From an uncultured Paracoccaceae bacterium (lineage in GTDB: Bacteria; Pseudomonadota; Alphaproteobacteria; Rhodobacterales; Rhodobacteraceae): a stretch of DNA of 64,000 bases. Position 1 is the first letter of the stretch. Each line of letters begins with the position of its first letter. The DNA lies in contig CANLDN010000002.1 of NCBI GenBank assembly GCA_947489445.1, forward strand, positions 317,501-381,500. The letters run 5' to 3'. The position numbers and the translations under genes were made by a program. The notes below the pieces were generated by a model. It searched no databases and was not told where the DNA came from. It was given only the letters and a program-made list of their open reading frames with translations. Positions 34,238 to 43,400 of this stretch are shown one piece after another.

Positions 34238-34723
34238 ATGATGAAACCGGACAATGCCAATAAGCTGCTTCGTATCAAAGAAATCAGACTGCGGCGTGTC
34301 GAGCGGGAGCTTGCCGTTTCAATAAGAAGGCTACGAATTGAAGAACGAAAGAAGCGTGCTACCGATGCGGCCAAGAGATCAATCGAGCGGCAACGGGAAC
34401 ACCACCATGCGAAAGTGTACGAAGACCTCCTGTCCAAATCACAATCTTTGCCCAGTTTCGAGCGTCTCGACATGGCATTCCTCCATCATGATATGAGGCT
34501 TGATGAGGCTACGGACAGTGCCCAAAGGAGCGAAGCAGCCTTGGCAAAGCAACAGTCTCTGACCAACGCAAAGCGATCGCTCGTGAACAAATCGAGGGCC
34601 GCATGTGAGGTTTGGAGGGAAATCGAAGACAGGCTCAAGGCAGAGTTCCGGCAATATGAAGAGATGGCACAAGACAGGGATGATGAACTACTTGCCGAAA
34701 CGAAATCGGTTCGAGTCCAATGA
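34238..34723 (+). CDS. T3SS stalk protein SctO-like (YscO/FliJ type coiled coil)
   Basis: This 161-residue, highly charged protein is almost entirely heptad-patterned helix, with two antiparallel-type stretches (KLLRIKEIRLRRVERELAVS, and from about 85 DSAQRSEAALAKQQSL). YscO and FliJ are helical hairpins of about 150 residues that enter the SctN ring and couple it to SctV. Its ATGA overlap with sctQ matches the sctO-(P)-Q order. Coiled coils are weakly diagnostic, so the name rests on context. Confidence 0.6.
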   Translation: MMKPDNANKLLRIKEIRLRRVERELAVSIRRLRIEERKKRATDAAKRSIERQREHHHAKVYEDLLSKSQSLPSFERLDMAFLHHDMRLDEATDSAQRSEAALAKQQSLTNAKRSLVNKSRAACEVWREIEDRLKAEFRQYEEMAQDRDDELLAETKSVRVQ

Positions 34724-35727
34724 AAGACCTGCCTATGCATGTTGGTGAAGTCGGAAAGCAGCGGCTTGAGCTGCGTAGTTTCCAAACTGGCGGCTTTAGC
34801 TTGTCAGACTACAATGCGCTTCAGCGTTCGATCAAACCCTTTATGTTTAGATTGTTCGGCGTTGATTTCACGATTGACATGCTGCGAAAGAAAAATTCCA
34901 GCCCGCTGGTCTGGTTCGTGCTATCCATGCAGGATGATCAGGTTGGTGTCGGCGTTTCGAAACCCATTTTCTTGCGTCTGCTCAAGGCAGCGCGTCACGA
35001 AAAAGGCGTAGCGCCAACTGCTAGTATATCACAATTTGAGCTGGAGTTTTTATTCAGCCGACTCTTGTCTTTTCTAGAAGAAGTGATGGAAAGTAGGGTT
35101 GAGATTTCGATGGTTAGTAAAAAACCAACACTGCCATGCCAAAAAAATCTGTCTTGCATTGTGGACGATGAAGATGGCTGCCTAAATATCTTATTTTCGC
35201 AATCTTCGGCCTATTTGGTGACGCGCGCTCTTGGTCACCTTCCGTCTCACGAACTCGACGTGGAAGGCGTAAGATTTAGCAGCAGCGTCGTAATCGGCCA
35301 CTATGAGGCATCAATTCACGATATTGATAAACTATCGCGTGGTGACTTGATCCTGCCTCTTGCCAAGGATCTGTCGGTGGAAGACGGCCAATTGATCATT
35401 CAAAATAGAAAGGTTGGCGCCGTCTCTCTTGACGGTCAAACGGCAACTATAACGGAGTTTTTTTCAATGACAGACACTCAAACCGCAGAGGTTGGTAGCC
35501 TTGTGGACGACGTCACAGTACAACTCAGCTTTCAGATTGGCGCGCAGGAGATCGGCTACGATGAGCTAAAGCGGCTAGATCGGGATCAAGTTTTTGATCT
35601 CGAGTTACCCGCTGATCAGGCATCGGTCGATATCTTGGCCAATGGCTGTAAAGTCGCCACCGGCGAACTTGTTTCACTGGGTGGTAACCTTGCTGTTCAA
35701 GTTAGACGTTTAGGCCGCACCGTCTGA
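34720..35727 (+). CDS. sctQ: T3SS sorting-platform protein SctQ (YscQ family)
   Basis: This 335-residue protein ends with a typical SpoA (FliN/FliM-like) domain: QLSFQIGAQEIGYDELKRLD, then VFDLELPADQASVDILANGC and GELVSLGGNLAVQVRRL. An earlier, weaker SpoA-like segment lies around 195-245 (GDLILPLAKDLSVEDGQLII). SctQ forms the cytosolic pods that collect chaperone-effector complexes. It closes this operon. No internal start giving a separate SctQ C-terminal fragment was established, although an ATG precedes the last SpoA domain (at 35467). Confidence 0.85.
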   Translation: MKDLPMHVGEVGKQRLELRSFQTGGFSLSDYNALQRSIKPFMFRLFGVDFTIDMLRKKNSSPLVWFVLSMQDDQVGVGVSKPIFLRLLKAARHEKGVAPTASISQFELEFLFSRLLSFLEEVMESRVEISMVSKKPTLPCQKNLSCIVDDEDGCLNILFSQSSAYLVTRALGHLPSHELDVEGVRFSSSVVIGHYEASIHDIDKLSRGDLILPLAKDLSVEDGQLIIQNRKVGAVSLDGQTATITEFFSMTDTQTAEVGSLVDDVTVQLSFQIGAQEIGYDELKRLDRDQVFDLELPADQASVDILANGCKVATGELVSLGGNLAVQVRRLGRTV

Positions 35728-35828
35728 GACCATATTTTCACTATAGCGAATAATGAAGGTTAGGCACGCGGTACCGTGGTTGCGGTCATAACTCGCACAA
35801 GGTATGCAACTGTTCGTTTGAGTTAGCC

Positions 35829-36722
35829 TCAAGCGGACTTTTTCAATGTTTCTTGCCGTAAATGCCGTATGAACCCCGACACGGAGTGCATTTCCTCATT
35901 CGCGCGCCATACCGCGTAGAGGTCGACAGCGACACCTTTGCCTGACAACGGGAGGAAAACGACACCTTTGGGATTAAAGTCCTTCAGGCACTCCGGTACC
36001 AGAGCGAAGCCCAGTGATGAGCTGACCATCGCCAAGAGGATGTGGCGCTCACTTGTTTCCTGAACTATGTTTTGAGTAACGCCGTGTGTCGTCATGTAGT
36101 CCTGAATCGTATCATACAGAATTGGGCAATGTAGTCTGGGCGCGATGACCATTGGTTCGCCAGAAAGATAGGCGATGTCGACGCTGCGGCTGTTGGCCAA
36201 TCGGTGCGCCCTGGGCAAGGCGACGACAATGCTTTCGGTCAAAAGATATTCAGACCGCACATGTTCTTCATCACGCCGCCGACGCACAAATGCGACGTCC
36301 AAGGCATGGTTCTCCAATCTGCGAAAGGCCTCGGTCGACGCGATTTCGTCAACAATTATCTCTACCCGTTCATATTCGTCTCGAAAGTCTGAAATCATGC
36401 TGGGCAGGAGGCCTGCAACGCCGGACTCCACCCCACCAACTCTAAGCTGTTCGGGTTGCTCACCATCACCGGCACGCGCGGCAAGGATGGCACGCTCCAT
36501 CGCCGCCAGTGTCTTTTCGGCTTCGGGTGAGAACTGTCGGCCTGCAGCGGTCAGCGTCACGCGCCGCGTGGTGCGCTCAAAAAGCGAGACCCCGAGATCG
36601 GCCTCAAGCGACTTTAACTGAGCAGAGAATGCAGATTGCGGCATGTTCATGCTCTCGGCCGCGCGACCAAAGTGTAGTTCTCTCTTCAGAGCGAGAAAGA
36701 CGCGAAGTTTTCGTATTTCCAT
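35829..36722 (-). CDS. LysR-family transcriptional regulator
   Basis: This 297-residue protein has the N-terminal helix-turn-helix RELHFGRAAESMNMPQSAFSAQLKSLE, in two parts, and a periplasmic-binding-type effector domain. It resembles the CatM/BenM group in its HFGRAA start. It lies downstream of and on the same strand as the peptide transporter operon, with a gap of about 135 bp. It may control that operon or an unlinked target. Confidence 0.85.
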   Translation of the reverse strand: MEIRKLRVFLALKRELHFGRAAESMNMPQSAFSAQLKSLEADLGVSLFERTTRRVTLTAAGRQFSPEAEKTLAAMERAILAARAGDGEQPEQLRVGGVESGVAGLLPSMISDFRDEYERVEIIVDEIASTEAFRRLENHALDVAFVRRRRDEEHVRSEYLLTESIVVALPRAHRLANSRSVDIAYLSGEPMVIAPRLHCPILYDTIQDYMTTHGVTQNIVQETSERHILLAMVSSSLGFALVPECLKDFNPKGVVFLPLSGKGVAVDLYAVWRANEEMHSVSGFIRHLRQETLKKSA

Positions 36723-36856
36723 TCAGACTTGGACCATTCGGTTTTGTCATTCAAAGCGCTTTGGAGTGCAGTGTTGCGGTTCTTGTACGTCTTTTCTTAC
36801 CATCTAGATCAGTTCAGGGCATCAGTTACGGTACGTTCACAGCAGAAGTACGCTGT

Positions 36857-37861
36857 TTATGCGGCTTTTTCTTGATTGGAGAGGAGGCAGGCATCTCTAT
36901 GGCCAACGTGGTTTAGAGCAAGATCGGGTTTTTGCGTACGACACACCTCGGTAGCTAGTGAGCACCTTGGATGGAAGTGGCATCCCGAAGGTGGATCGAG
37001 TGGTGAGGGAACTTCGCCTGAGAGAGGCGAAAACACCTTTTTCCCGCCAGTGATCTTTGGCGTTTCAGCCAACAACGCCTTTGTATAGGGGTGTTGTGGT
37101 GTCAAGAAAATCTCGTCCCTAGTTCCTATTTCGACAATCCGCCCCAGATACATCACGGCCACACGATCGGCGATATGGCGTACCACCGACAGGTCGTGAC
37201 TGATAAAGGCGTATGTAAGATCGAGTTCAGTGCGCAAGTCCATGAAGAGATTGATCACTTGTGCCTGGATGGAAACATCCAGCGCGGCAATGGATTCATC
37301 GCAGACCAAAAACTCTGGCTGAACCGCGAGGGCACGTGCGATGCCGATACGCTGCTTTTGACCACCAGAGAATTGGTGTGGATAGCGCGATTTCAGCTTT
37401 GGATCGAAGCCTACTTTCGAAAGGATATCATCGGCGTAATCCGAAGCGGCGGCCCGACTAACTAGCCCATGTACAACGGGTGCCTCTGTCACAGATTTGG
37501 AGATTCGATGGCGTGGATTAAGGGACGATGACGGGTCTTGAAAGATCATCTGCGACTGTAGTTGAAACGCTCGACGCTCGCTTGCGGACATTTTGTCCAC
37601 ATCCTGACCCTTCCACTCCAAACTGCCGGATGATTGCTTGTGAATCCCCGCCAAGACGCGGCCTAATGTGGATTTTCCACATCCGCTTTCGCCTACGATG
37701 CCGACAACTTCGCCTTTTTGTATGGTCAGATTGACATCGTCCAAAGCGCGTACCCGGGTTTCAGTCATCGATGCACCCGCAAGATTTGCTATCTTTGAGG
37801 CAAGATCCAAAGGTTTGACAAAGTTTTTGCTAAGATTTTTGACCTTTACCAGTTCAGTCAT
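36857..37861 (-). CDS. Oligopeptide/dipeptide ABC transporter ATP-binding protein (DppF/OppF type)
   Basis: The 334-residue ATPase has Walker A GESGCGKST, signature FSGGQKQRIGIARAL, Walker B EFLVCDESIAALD, and the C-terminal oligopeptide-type cysteine motif (CHFHPRCSLATEVC). It overlaps the DppD-like gene by 8 nt. It is the second ATPase of a heterodimeric peptide importer. Confidence 0.9.
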   Translation of the reverse strand: MTELVKVKNLSKNFVKPLDLASKIANLAGASMTETRVRALDDVNLTIQKGEVVGIVGESGCGKSTLGRVLAGIHKQSSGSLEWKGQDVDKMSASERRAFQLQSQMIFQDPSSSLNPRHRISKSVTEAPVVHGLVSRAAASDYADDILSKVGFDPKLKSRYPHQFSGGQKQRIGIARALAVQPEFLVCDESIAALDVSIQAQVINLFMDLRTELDLTYAFISHDLSVVRHIADRVAVMYLGRIVEIGTRDEIFLTPQHPYTKALLAETPKITGGKKVFSPLSGEVPSPLDPPSGCHFHPRCSLATEVCRTQKPDLALNHVGHRDACLLSNQEKAA

Positions 37862-38831
37862 GTGTCGTTCCCATCGGGTTGTGGCATCTCAGATAGCGAT
37901 CAAAAACGACTTCTCGTTTCGGGGCGTGTGCGCATTTAGCGGACCTTTTGGAACAACGCGCGGAGTAGGCGCATTCCTCTCCTAACGCCAGAATGGATGG
38001 CGTCATGCCAGGGATCTGATAGAGACGCTCTCCTTCTTTGTGGGTGCCGGGTACGGATTTCAGCAAGCCATGAGTGTAGGGATGTCTAGGATCTGTGATG
38101 ATTTGATCAGCTGTGCCCATTTCCACCAGTCGTCCACAATACATGACTGCTATTTTGTCGGCGAGGCCCGCCACGACACCAAGGTCGTGCGTAATCCAAA
38201 TCATCGCGGTGCCGTGGGTTTCGCACATTTTCTGCGCAACGGACAGAATTTGGGACTGGATTGTGACATCCAGTGCGGTCGTCGGTTCGTCCGCAATGAT
38301 CAAATCCGGTTTATTGATAAACGCCGTTGCGATTGCAACGCGTTGGCGCATGCCACCAGAGAGTTCATGCGGGTACGAATACAACCGCTCTTTGGGTGAG
38401 GGGATGCCGACCTCCGCCAATGCCTCCTCTGCGCGTTCAAGAGCTTCGGTACGGCTGACGGAGGTGGTGTGCGCCTGTACCGCTTCGATCATTTGGGTAT
38501 CAATTCGCAAGACTGGATTTAGCGTCATCATAGGGTCTTGAAAGATCATGGCGATCTCTTTACCGCGAATGCGTCTGAGGCGCTGCGGGGTTGCGTTGCG
38601 CAAGTCCTCTCCCTTGAACAAGATGTTGCCATCAGCAACTTTGCCCGGAGCATCAACGAGTCCAAGTATTGAATACCCGGTGACCGACTTGCCTGACCCG
38701 CTTTCTCCGACAAGTCCAAGTACTTGACCACGCTCCACGGTTAGCGAAACACCGTCAACAGCCTTAATAGGCCCCGCGTGGGTTTCAAAAACGGTTCGCA
38801 GATCGTTTATTGCCAGAACGTGATTGCTCAT
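37854..38831 (-). CDS. Oligopeptide/dipeptide ABC transporter ATP-binding protein (DppD/OppD type)
   Basis: The 325-residue ATPase has Walker A GESGSGKSV, signature LSGGMRQRVAIATAF and Walker B DLIIADEPTTALD. The Cys-containing C-terminal extension (CAYSARCSKRSAKC) is typical of peptide-transport ATPases and may bind a metal cluster. It overlaps both neighbours by a few bases and partners the 36857-37861 product. Confidence 0.9.
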   Translation of the reverse strand: MSNHVLAINDLRTVFETHAGPIKAVDGVSLTVERGQVLGLVGESGSGKSVTGYSILGLVDAPGKVADGNILFKGEDLRNATPQRLRRIRGKEIAMIFQDPMMTLNPVLRIDTQMIEAVQAHTTSVSRTEALERAEEALAEVGIPSPKERLYSYPHELSGGMRQRVAIATAFINKPDLIIADEPTTALDVTIQSQILSVAQKMCETHGTAMIWITHDLGVVAGLADKIAVMYCGRLVEMGTADQIITDPRHPYTHGLLKSVPGTHKEGERLYQIPGMTPSILALGEECAYSARCSKRSAKCAHAPKREVVFDRYLRCHNPMGTTHD

Positions 38832-39715
38832 TTTGAAAGCCTTGGATTGAGGACATCACGCAGTTGGTCACCCGTGAGGTTGATACAAAAAACGGTGCAG
38901 AGAAGCGCGAGTCCAGGAAAGACGGAGATCCAGTATTTGCCCGAGACCATATACTCGTAACCGTTGGCAATCAGGATGCCGAGCGAAGGTTCCGTTTGCG
39001 GCAAGCCAAGGCCAAGGAAGGACAGTGTCGCTTCGAGAGCGATTGCATGGGCAGTCTGTATGGTGGCGACAACGATCAGCGGCGATAGACAATTCGGAGC
39101 AACATGAAAAAATAACACTCGCTTGGCGGATAGGCCAAGGTTCTGTGCCGCTTCAACGTATTCCTTTTTGCGTTCGGACAGCGCCGTGCCCCGTACAGTG
39201 CGGGCGTAGTAAGCCCATTGGACAACCACGAGCGCAATCAGAACTTTATCCACGCCTTTCCCAAGCACGGCAACCAGCATCAGAGCAACCAGGATTGCTG
39301 GAAACGAAAGCTGCAAGTCGACGATACGCATGATGATGGCGTCTGTGCGCCCGCCCGCAAATGCCGCGATTAACCCAATGAATGTGCCGATTGCCATCGC
39401 TATCAAACCGCTTGCGACCCCAACCGAGAGCGAGATACGAAGCCCGTACAGGATTGCTGAAAAGACGTCCCGACCGGCGCCGTCTGAACCAAGAATGAAA
39501 GTGAAGCCAGCGAACGCTTCCTCTCCCGGTGGCAGGCGGGCATCAAGAATATCGACCTGCGCGAGGTCATACGGATTTTGTGGCGTGATCCAGGGGGCAA
39601 AAATAGCGAGTGCAATGATGACGATTAAGCCCAGTGCGGCGAATACCGCGACATTGTTGTCGCTGAAGCGACGCAAGAACAACGCAAGTGGTGAATTGAG
39701 TGATTTGGCGATCAT
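38828..39715 (-). CDS. Peptide ABC transporter permease (DppC type)
   Basis: The 295-residue protein has an N-terminal helix plus five more and the loop KKEYVEAAQNLGLSAKRVLFFHVAPN, in two parts, that contacts the ATPases. The ASGLIAMAIGTFIGLIAA helix and the ILGSDGAGRDVFSAILYGLR motif are diagnostic of DppC/OppC. It overlaps the DppB-like gene by 4 nt. Confidence 0.9.
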   Translation of the reverse strand: MIAKSLNSPLALFLRRFSDNNVAVFAALGLIVIIALAIFAPWITPQNPYDLAQVDILDARLPPGEEAFAGFTFILGSDGAGRDVFSAILYGLRISLSVGVASGLIAMAIGTFIGLIAAFAGGRTDAIIMRIVDLQLSFPAILVALMLVAVLGKGVDKVLIALVVVQWAYYARTVRGTALSERKKEYVEAAQNLGLSAKRVLFFHVAPNCLSPLIVVATIQTAHAIALEATLSFLGLGLPQTEPSLGILIANGYEYMVSGKYWISVFPGLALLCTVFCINLTGDQLRDVLNPRLSK

Positions 39716-40689
39716 GCTTTTTCACCTCCAAGGCGGACACGCGGGTCGAGCGCTGTGTAGGTCAGATCAACAATCAAATTAATGGTGACAAAGACGACGA
39801 CGATCAGCATCAGGTACGCTACGATTATCGGACGATCCAATTGCAACACAGCTTCAATCAGCAGCTTGCCCATGCCCGGCCAAGCAAAAATGCTTTCCGT
39901 GACAACGGAGAATGCAATCAGGTTCCCAAATTCGAGGCCAAGGACTGTGACAATTGGAATGAGCACAAGCTTGAGCACATGCACGCGCACGATACGAAAC
40001 TCGCTAAGCCCCTTTGCGCGGGCGAATTTGATGTAGTCCTGTTGCATGGTTTCACGCACGCTGGCGCGGGTGAGCCTGATGACCAACGATATCTTGAGTA
40101 GGGCCAAATTCAAAGCTGGCAATGCCAAGTGGGTTAGGCCGTCAAGCGTGAACAGGCTGGTCTCCAGACCCAAAACACTCACCGTATCGCCGCGACCCGT
40201 TGATGGCAGCCACCCGAGCGATACTGAAAACGTCATGATCAACAGGATACCAACCCAGAATGTCGGCAGGCTGAATCCAAAAATTGAAAGCGCCATGATT
40301 GTTTTGCTGCCCCAATGGTCTGGGAAAAGACCAGCAACCAGTCCGAGCGGCAGGCCAATTACGATGGATAGCAAAAGCGCACCAATGGCCAATTCCAGCG
40401 TGGCTGGCAGACGATCAAGTATCAGTTCAATGGCCGGTTCCCCGAAGATGAAAGAGTTTCCAAAATCACCGCGTGTGAGACCCTTAAGAAAAAGGCCAAA
40501 TTGCTGGATTATCGGTTTGTCGAGACCGAAGTCCCGGATGACCCGTTCGATTTCGGCTTGATCGGCGTCAGGCGCGACGAGCATCGCAACCGGATCGCCC
40601 ACGACATTCACGCCGAAAAAAACCAGCGTCGCCATGGTTATAATGACGAATAGGCTTTGACCTACGCGTCTGATGAAGAATGCCAGCAC
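39712..40689 (-). CDS. Peptide ABC transporter permease (DppB type)
   Basis: The GTG at 40689 is taken as start because GGAG precedes it and the product then opens with the usual FFIRRVGQSLFVII helix. An upstream TTG at 40737 has no ribosome-binding site. The 325-residue protein has six helices, the external loop with LDKPIIQQFG and the EAA-type loop QDYIKFARAKGLSEFRIVRVH, in two parts. It forms the membrane channel with DppC. Confidence 0.88.
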   Translation of the reverse strand: MLAFFIRRVGQSLFVIITMATLVFFGVNVVGDPVAMLVAPDADQAEIERVIRDFGLDKPIIQQFGLFLKGLTRGDFGNSFIFGEPAIELILDRLPATLELAIGALLLSIVIGLPLGLVAGLFPDHWGSKTIMALSIFGFSLPTFWVGILLIMTFSVSLGWLPSTGRGDTVSVLGLETSLFTLDGLTHLALPALNLALLKISLVIRLTRASVRETMQQDYIKFARAKGLSEFRIVRVHVLKLVLIPIVTVLGLEFGNLIAFSVVTESIFAWPGMGKLLIEAVLQLDRPIIVAYLMLIVVVFVTINLIVDLTYTALDPRVRLGGEKA

Positions 40690-40761
40690 CGGGAAGCTCC
40701 AATTGGTATTGAGACGCCCCGGCCCATGGAGGGCCAAGGCAAAGGTTTCGACAGGTGTTTG

Positions 40762-42336
40762 CTATTCCGCCGCCGTCACGCCAGTCGCTAACGTGAACTC
40801 ATCGGTTCGAGGTGCGTATTGCAGCCCTTCGCGGGTCGCCCAAGTGTTGACTTGGAAATGCAGCGGGATGATGGCGAGATCACCAATTGCCCGTTCCGTC
40901 GCTTCGATGAGAAGCGCCGCGCGCGCGTCGTCATTAACCGTAGCGAGGGCGGTTTCGATGATACCATCGATTTCAGCGTTGCTGTGCCGTCCCCGGTTGG
41001 AAGAGCCAAACCCTTGTTCCGGGTCGTAGGTGTGGATGAGCGACTTGAGCGGAGAAGAAGCTTCGCCGCTTCCCGCGCCCCAACCGACAAGCATCAGGCT
41101 GAACTCCGGCAAGCCATCGGCACCTCCTGAAGATGCACGTTTGAAATACACAGATCGCGGCATTGTCTCGACCTGCGTTTGAATTCCAACACGGGTCAAC
41201 ATTTGCGCAATTGCCTCAACGATCTTGGCATCATTAATGTAACGGTCATTCGGTCCGTGGATTGTGATGCTGAACCCGTCAGGATATCTTGCCTCAGCAA
41301 GAAGCGCTTTTGCGCCTTCTGGATCGTATTCTTCGACTTCAAGAGAGCCTGATACGCCAAAGAACCCCTCAGGCAAGAGTTGTCCTGCCGGAATTGCAAC
41401 GCCCTCCATAACGCGGTCGACGATGGCGGGCCGATTGATTGCCTTAGAGATGGCAAGTCGTACCCTTTGGTCAAGCAAGGGGTTTGGAATTTCGGACCCG
41501 TCAATCCCAGAAATATGTGGTGAGCTATCCCGGAACTGATCAAGGTGCAGGTAGATCACACGATTTGAGCTGCCCTGCCAAAGGCTGATGCCCTCTTCTT
41601 CTGAAAGAACCTCGATATCACTGGTCGGTACACCGTTGATGAGGTCCACATCGCCTGCGAGTAGGGCTGCGACCCGTGAAGGGCCGGAGGAAATAGGACG
41701 GAAGGTCACCGCATCCCATGCGGGCGCTCCGTCCCAGTAATCTGCATTGGCCGCAATTTCGATACGGTCACCAGGGATGAATTCCTCAAATCTGAACGGC
41801 CCAGTGCCTATAGCTGCAGAGCCGTCATTGAAGTCGGACGTTGTTGCATCAGCGTACTCGTCAGAAATGATCAACACTTGGCTGATGTCGTTCGGGACGA
41901 GCGGATAGGGCGCCTCCGTTTTGATTTGAACGGTGTAGTCATCAATCCTGATGACCTCCTTGCCTTTAGTGTAGGTGGCAAAGCTCGAGGGCGAATTCAG
42001 CACGTCCGGTGCACGTTCGAAAGACGCGATTACGTCATCTGCGTTGAACAATGAGCCGTCGTGGAAGGTCACACCTTCTCGAAGTTTCAGTTCCCAAGTG
42101 TTTTCGTCGACCGGCTGCCAGCTAGTGGCCAGACCAGGCATGAGTCCTTGGTTCTCATTTTGCTTGATCAAAGGGTCGAAGATGTGTTGTCCAAACGACA
42201 GATTGGGCGACAAGTTGTGATAATGTGGATCAATTGCTGTGGGTTCAGACGACAAGCCGATTGTTAAAGTGTCGGCAAATGTGATCGATCCGACGGAAGT
42301 GATTACGCTCGCAATAATTGCGGATTTAAGTTTCAT
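40762..42336 (-). CDS. Peptide/nickel-type ABC transporter substrate-binding protein (SBP family 5)
   Basis: The start at 42336 follows AAGGGGGG. The 524-residue protein has a signal peptide (MKLKSAIIASVITSVGSITF) and the family-5 features GLSSEPTAIDPHYHN and WELKLREGVTFHDGSLFNADD. It delivers peptides or acylated amino acids from the periplasm to the DppBCDF-type importer encoded after it. Neighbouring ArgE-like deacylase suggests an N-acyl amino acid or small peptide as substrate. Confidence 0.9.
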   Translation of the reverse strand: MKLKSAIIASVITSVGSITFADTLTIGLSSEPTAIDPHYHNLSPNLSFGQHIFDPLIKQNENQGLMPGLATSWQPVDENTWELKLREGVTFHDGSLFNADDVIASFERAPDVLNSPSSFATYTKGKEVIRIDDYTVQIKTEAPYPLVPNDISQVLIISDEYADATTSDFNDGSAAIGTGPFRFEEFIPGDRIEIAANADYWDGAPAWDAVTFRPISSGPSRVAALLAGDVDLINGVPTSDIEVLSEEEGISLWQGSSNRVIYLHLDQFRDSSPHISGIDGSEIPNPLLDQRVRLAISKAINRPAIVDRVMEGVAIPAGQLLPEGFFGVSGSLEVEEYDPEGAKALLAEARYPDGFSITIHGPNDRYINDAKIVEAIAQMLTRVGIQTQVETMPRSVYFKRASSGGADGLPEFSLMLVGWGAGSGEASSPLKSLIHTYDPEQGFGSSNRGRHSNAEIDGIIETALATVNDDARAALLIEATERAIGDLAIIPLHFQVNTWATREGLQYAPRTDEFTLATGVTAAE

Positions 42337-42438
42337 AAGACCCCCCTTGGTCATATTTTTGCCCGCCTAACTTGCAAAATTCTTATATGGATTGATAAGT
42401 AAAAAGATTATGCATTTTATGCATAGAACTATCCAACC

Positions 42439-43386
42439 ATGTCTCTGTTCGGGACGAAAACGCAGGATTACACAGTGGTGAAGTCAAATTGGCATTCCGT
42501 TAGGGAATACGAGGTTTTAAGAGCAATGATCTCTACAGGTACGACGCTTGCAGCTGCGCATAGGTTGGGCATTGCCCAATCTACCGTAAGCCGCGCGTTG
42601 TCGGATCTCGAGGCTCGGGTCGGATCAACTTTGTTTGTTCGAGACGGCAATAGAATTCTGCCGACGGCAGAAGCTTTGAAACTCAACGTAACGCTTGATC
42701 CGTTATTCGCTGCACTGACAGAAATTGAGGGCGGGACTGAACCAGATCCTCGAAAACCCTTGCGAATCGCAGCTCCGCCGACAATCGCACACCGTTTTTT
42801 GCAGCCTCATATCTCGTCGTTCTTGAGGACGAATGGTGCGAGCAATGTAAGCCTTGAGGTCTGTGCAAGTGATGCCCTGATAAATGGCATAGCAGAAGAG
42901 CGTTTCGATATTGGCATCACAGACCTTGAGACAAAACACTCTGGTATTTTGTTGACGCCTTTTCGATTGTCAAAACTTGTTTGCGTCTTACGAAATGACG
43001 ATTCCTTATGTTCTTTTGATGTCGTCAAGCCGGAAGACATGGCAGATCGGGATTTGATTGCGTTGACCAAACGGCATTCGGTGCGTGGGCTGACGGAGCG
43101 CGAGTTTAAGGCGGCCGGAATTCTCCCGAATATAAAGGTCGAAACCGCCACCGCTGTCTCGGCCCTAGAATTTGTGAGACAGGGTACAGGTATTGCCCTT
43201 GTCAATCCGTTTCCGGTTTCGAATGCTCTGCCAGATGATTTGGTCATGCGGCGCTTTAGCTCATCCATCGAATTTCGAACATCGTTCTGGACAGCGACTG
43301 GTATTGCATTGGATGCGCCAGCCCGCGCTTTCATCCGGCACGTAAAATTTTCAACGCCTCCCGACCCTTGGTCCGAAGCATTATAA
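42439..43386 (+). CDS. LysR-family transcriptional regulator
   Basis: The 315-residue regulator carries the DNA-binding motif TTLAAAHRLGIAQSTVSRAL followed by DLEARVGSTLFVRDG. It is divergent from the peptide transporter operon (about 100-bp gap with the pentamer TGCAT in the form TGCATTTTATGCA near 42411-42423, a possible LysR site). It precedes the deacylase gene by 14 bp. The arrangement suggests control of transport and deacylation together. Confidence 0.88.
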   Translation: MSLFGTKTQDYTVVKSNWHSVREYEVLRAMISTGTTLAAAHRLGIAQSTVSRALSDLEARVGSTLFVRDGNRILPTAEALKLNVTLDPLFAALTEIEGGTEPDPRKPLRIAAPPTIAHRFLQPHISSFLRTNGASNVSLEVCASDALINGIAEERFDIGITDLETKHSGILLTPFRLSKLVCVLRNDDSLCSFDVVKPEDMADRDLIALTKRHSVRGLTEREFKAAGILPNIKVETATAVSALEFVRQGTGIALVNPFPVSNALPDDLVMRRFSSSIEFRTSFWTATGIALDAPARAFIRHVKFSTPPDPWSEAL

Positions 43387-43400
43387 AAGGAAGTCCCAAC

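Noticed and set aside
14085..35727. A flagellar export apparatus
   Set aside because: Export-gate proteins resemble flagellar ones, but SctJ is lipidated with a C-terminal anchor, SctD has an FHA domain, a secretin-type SctC1 is present, and no rod, hook or filament genes occur.
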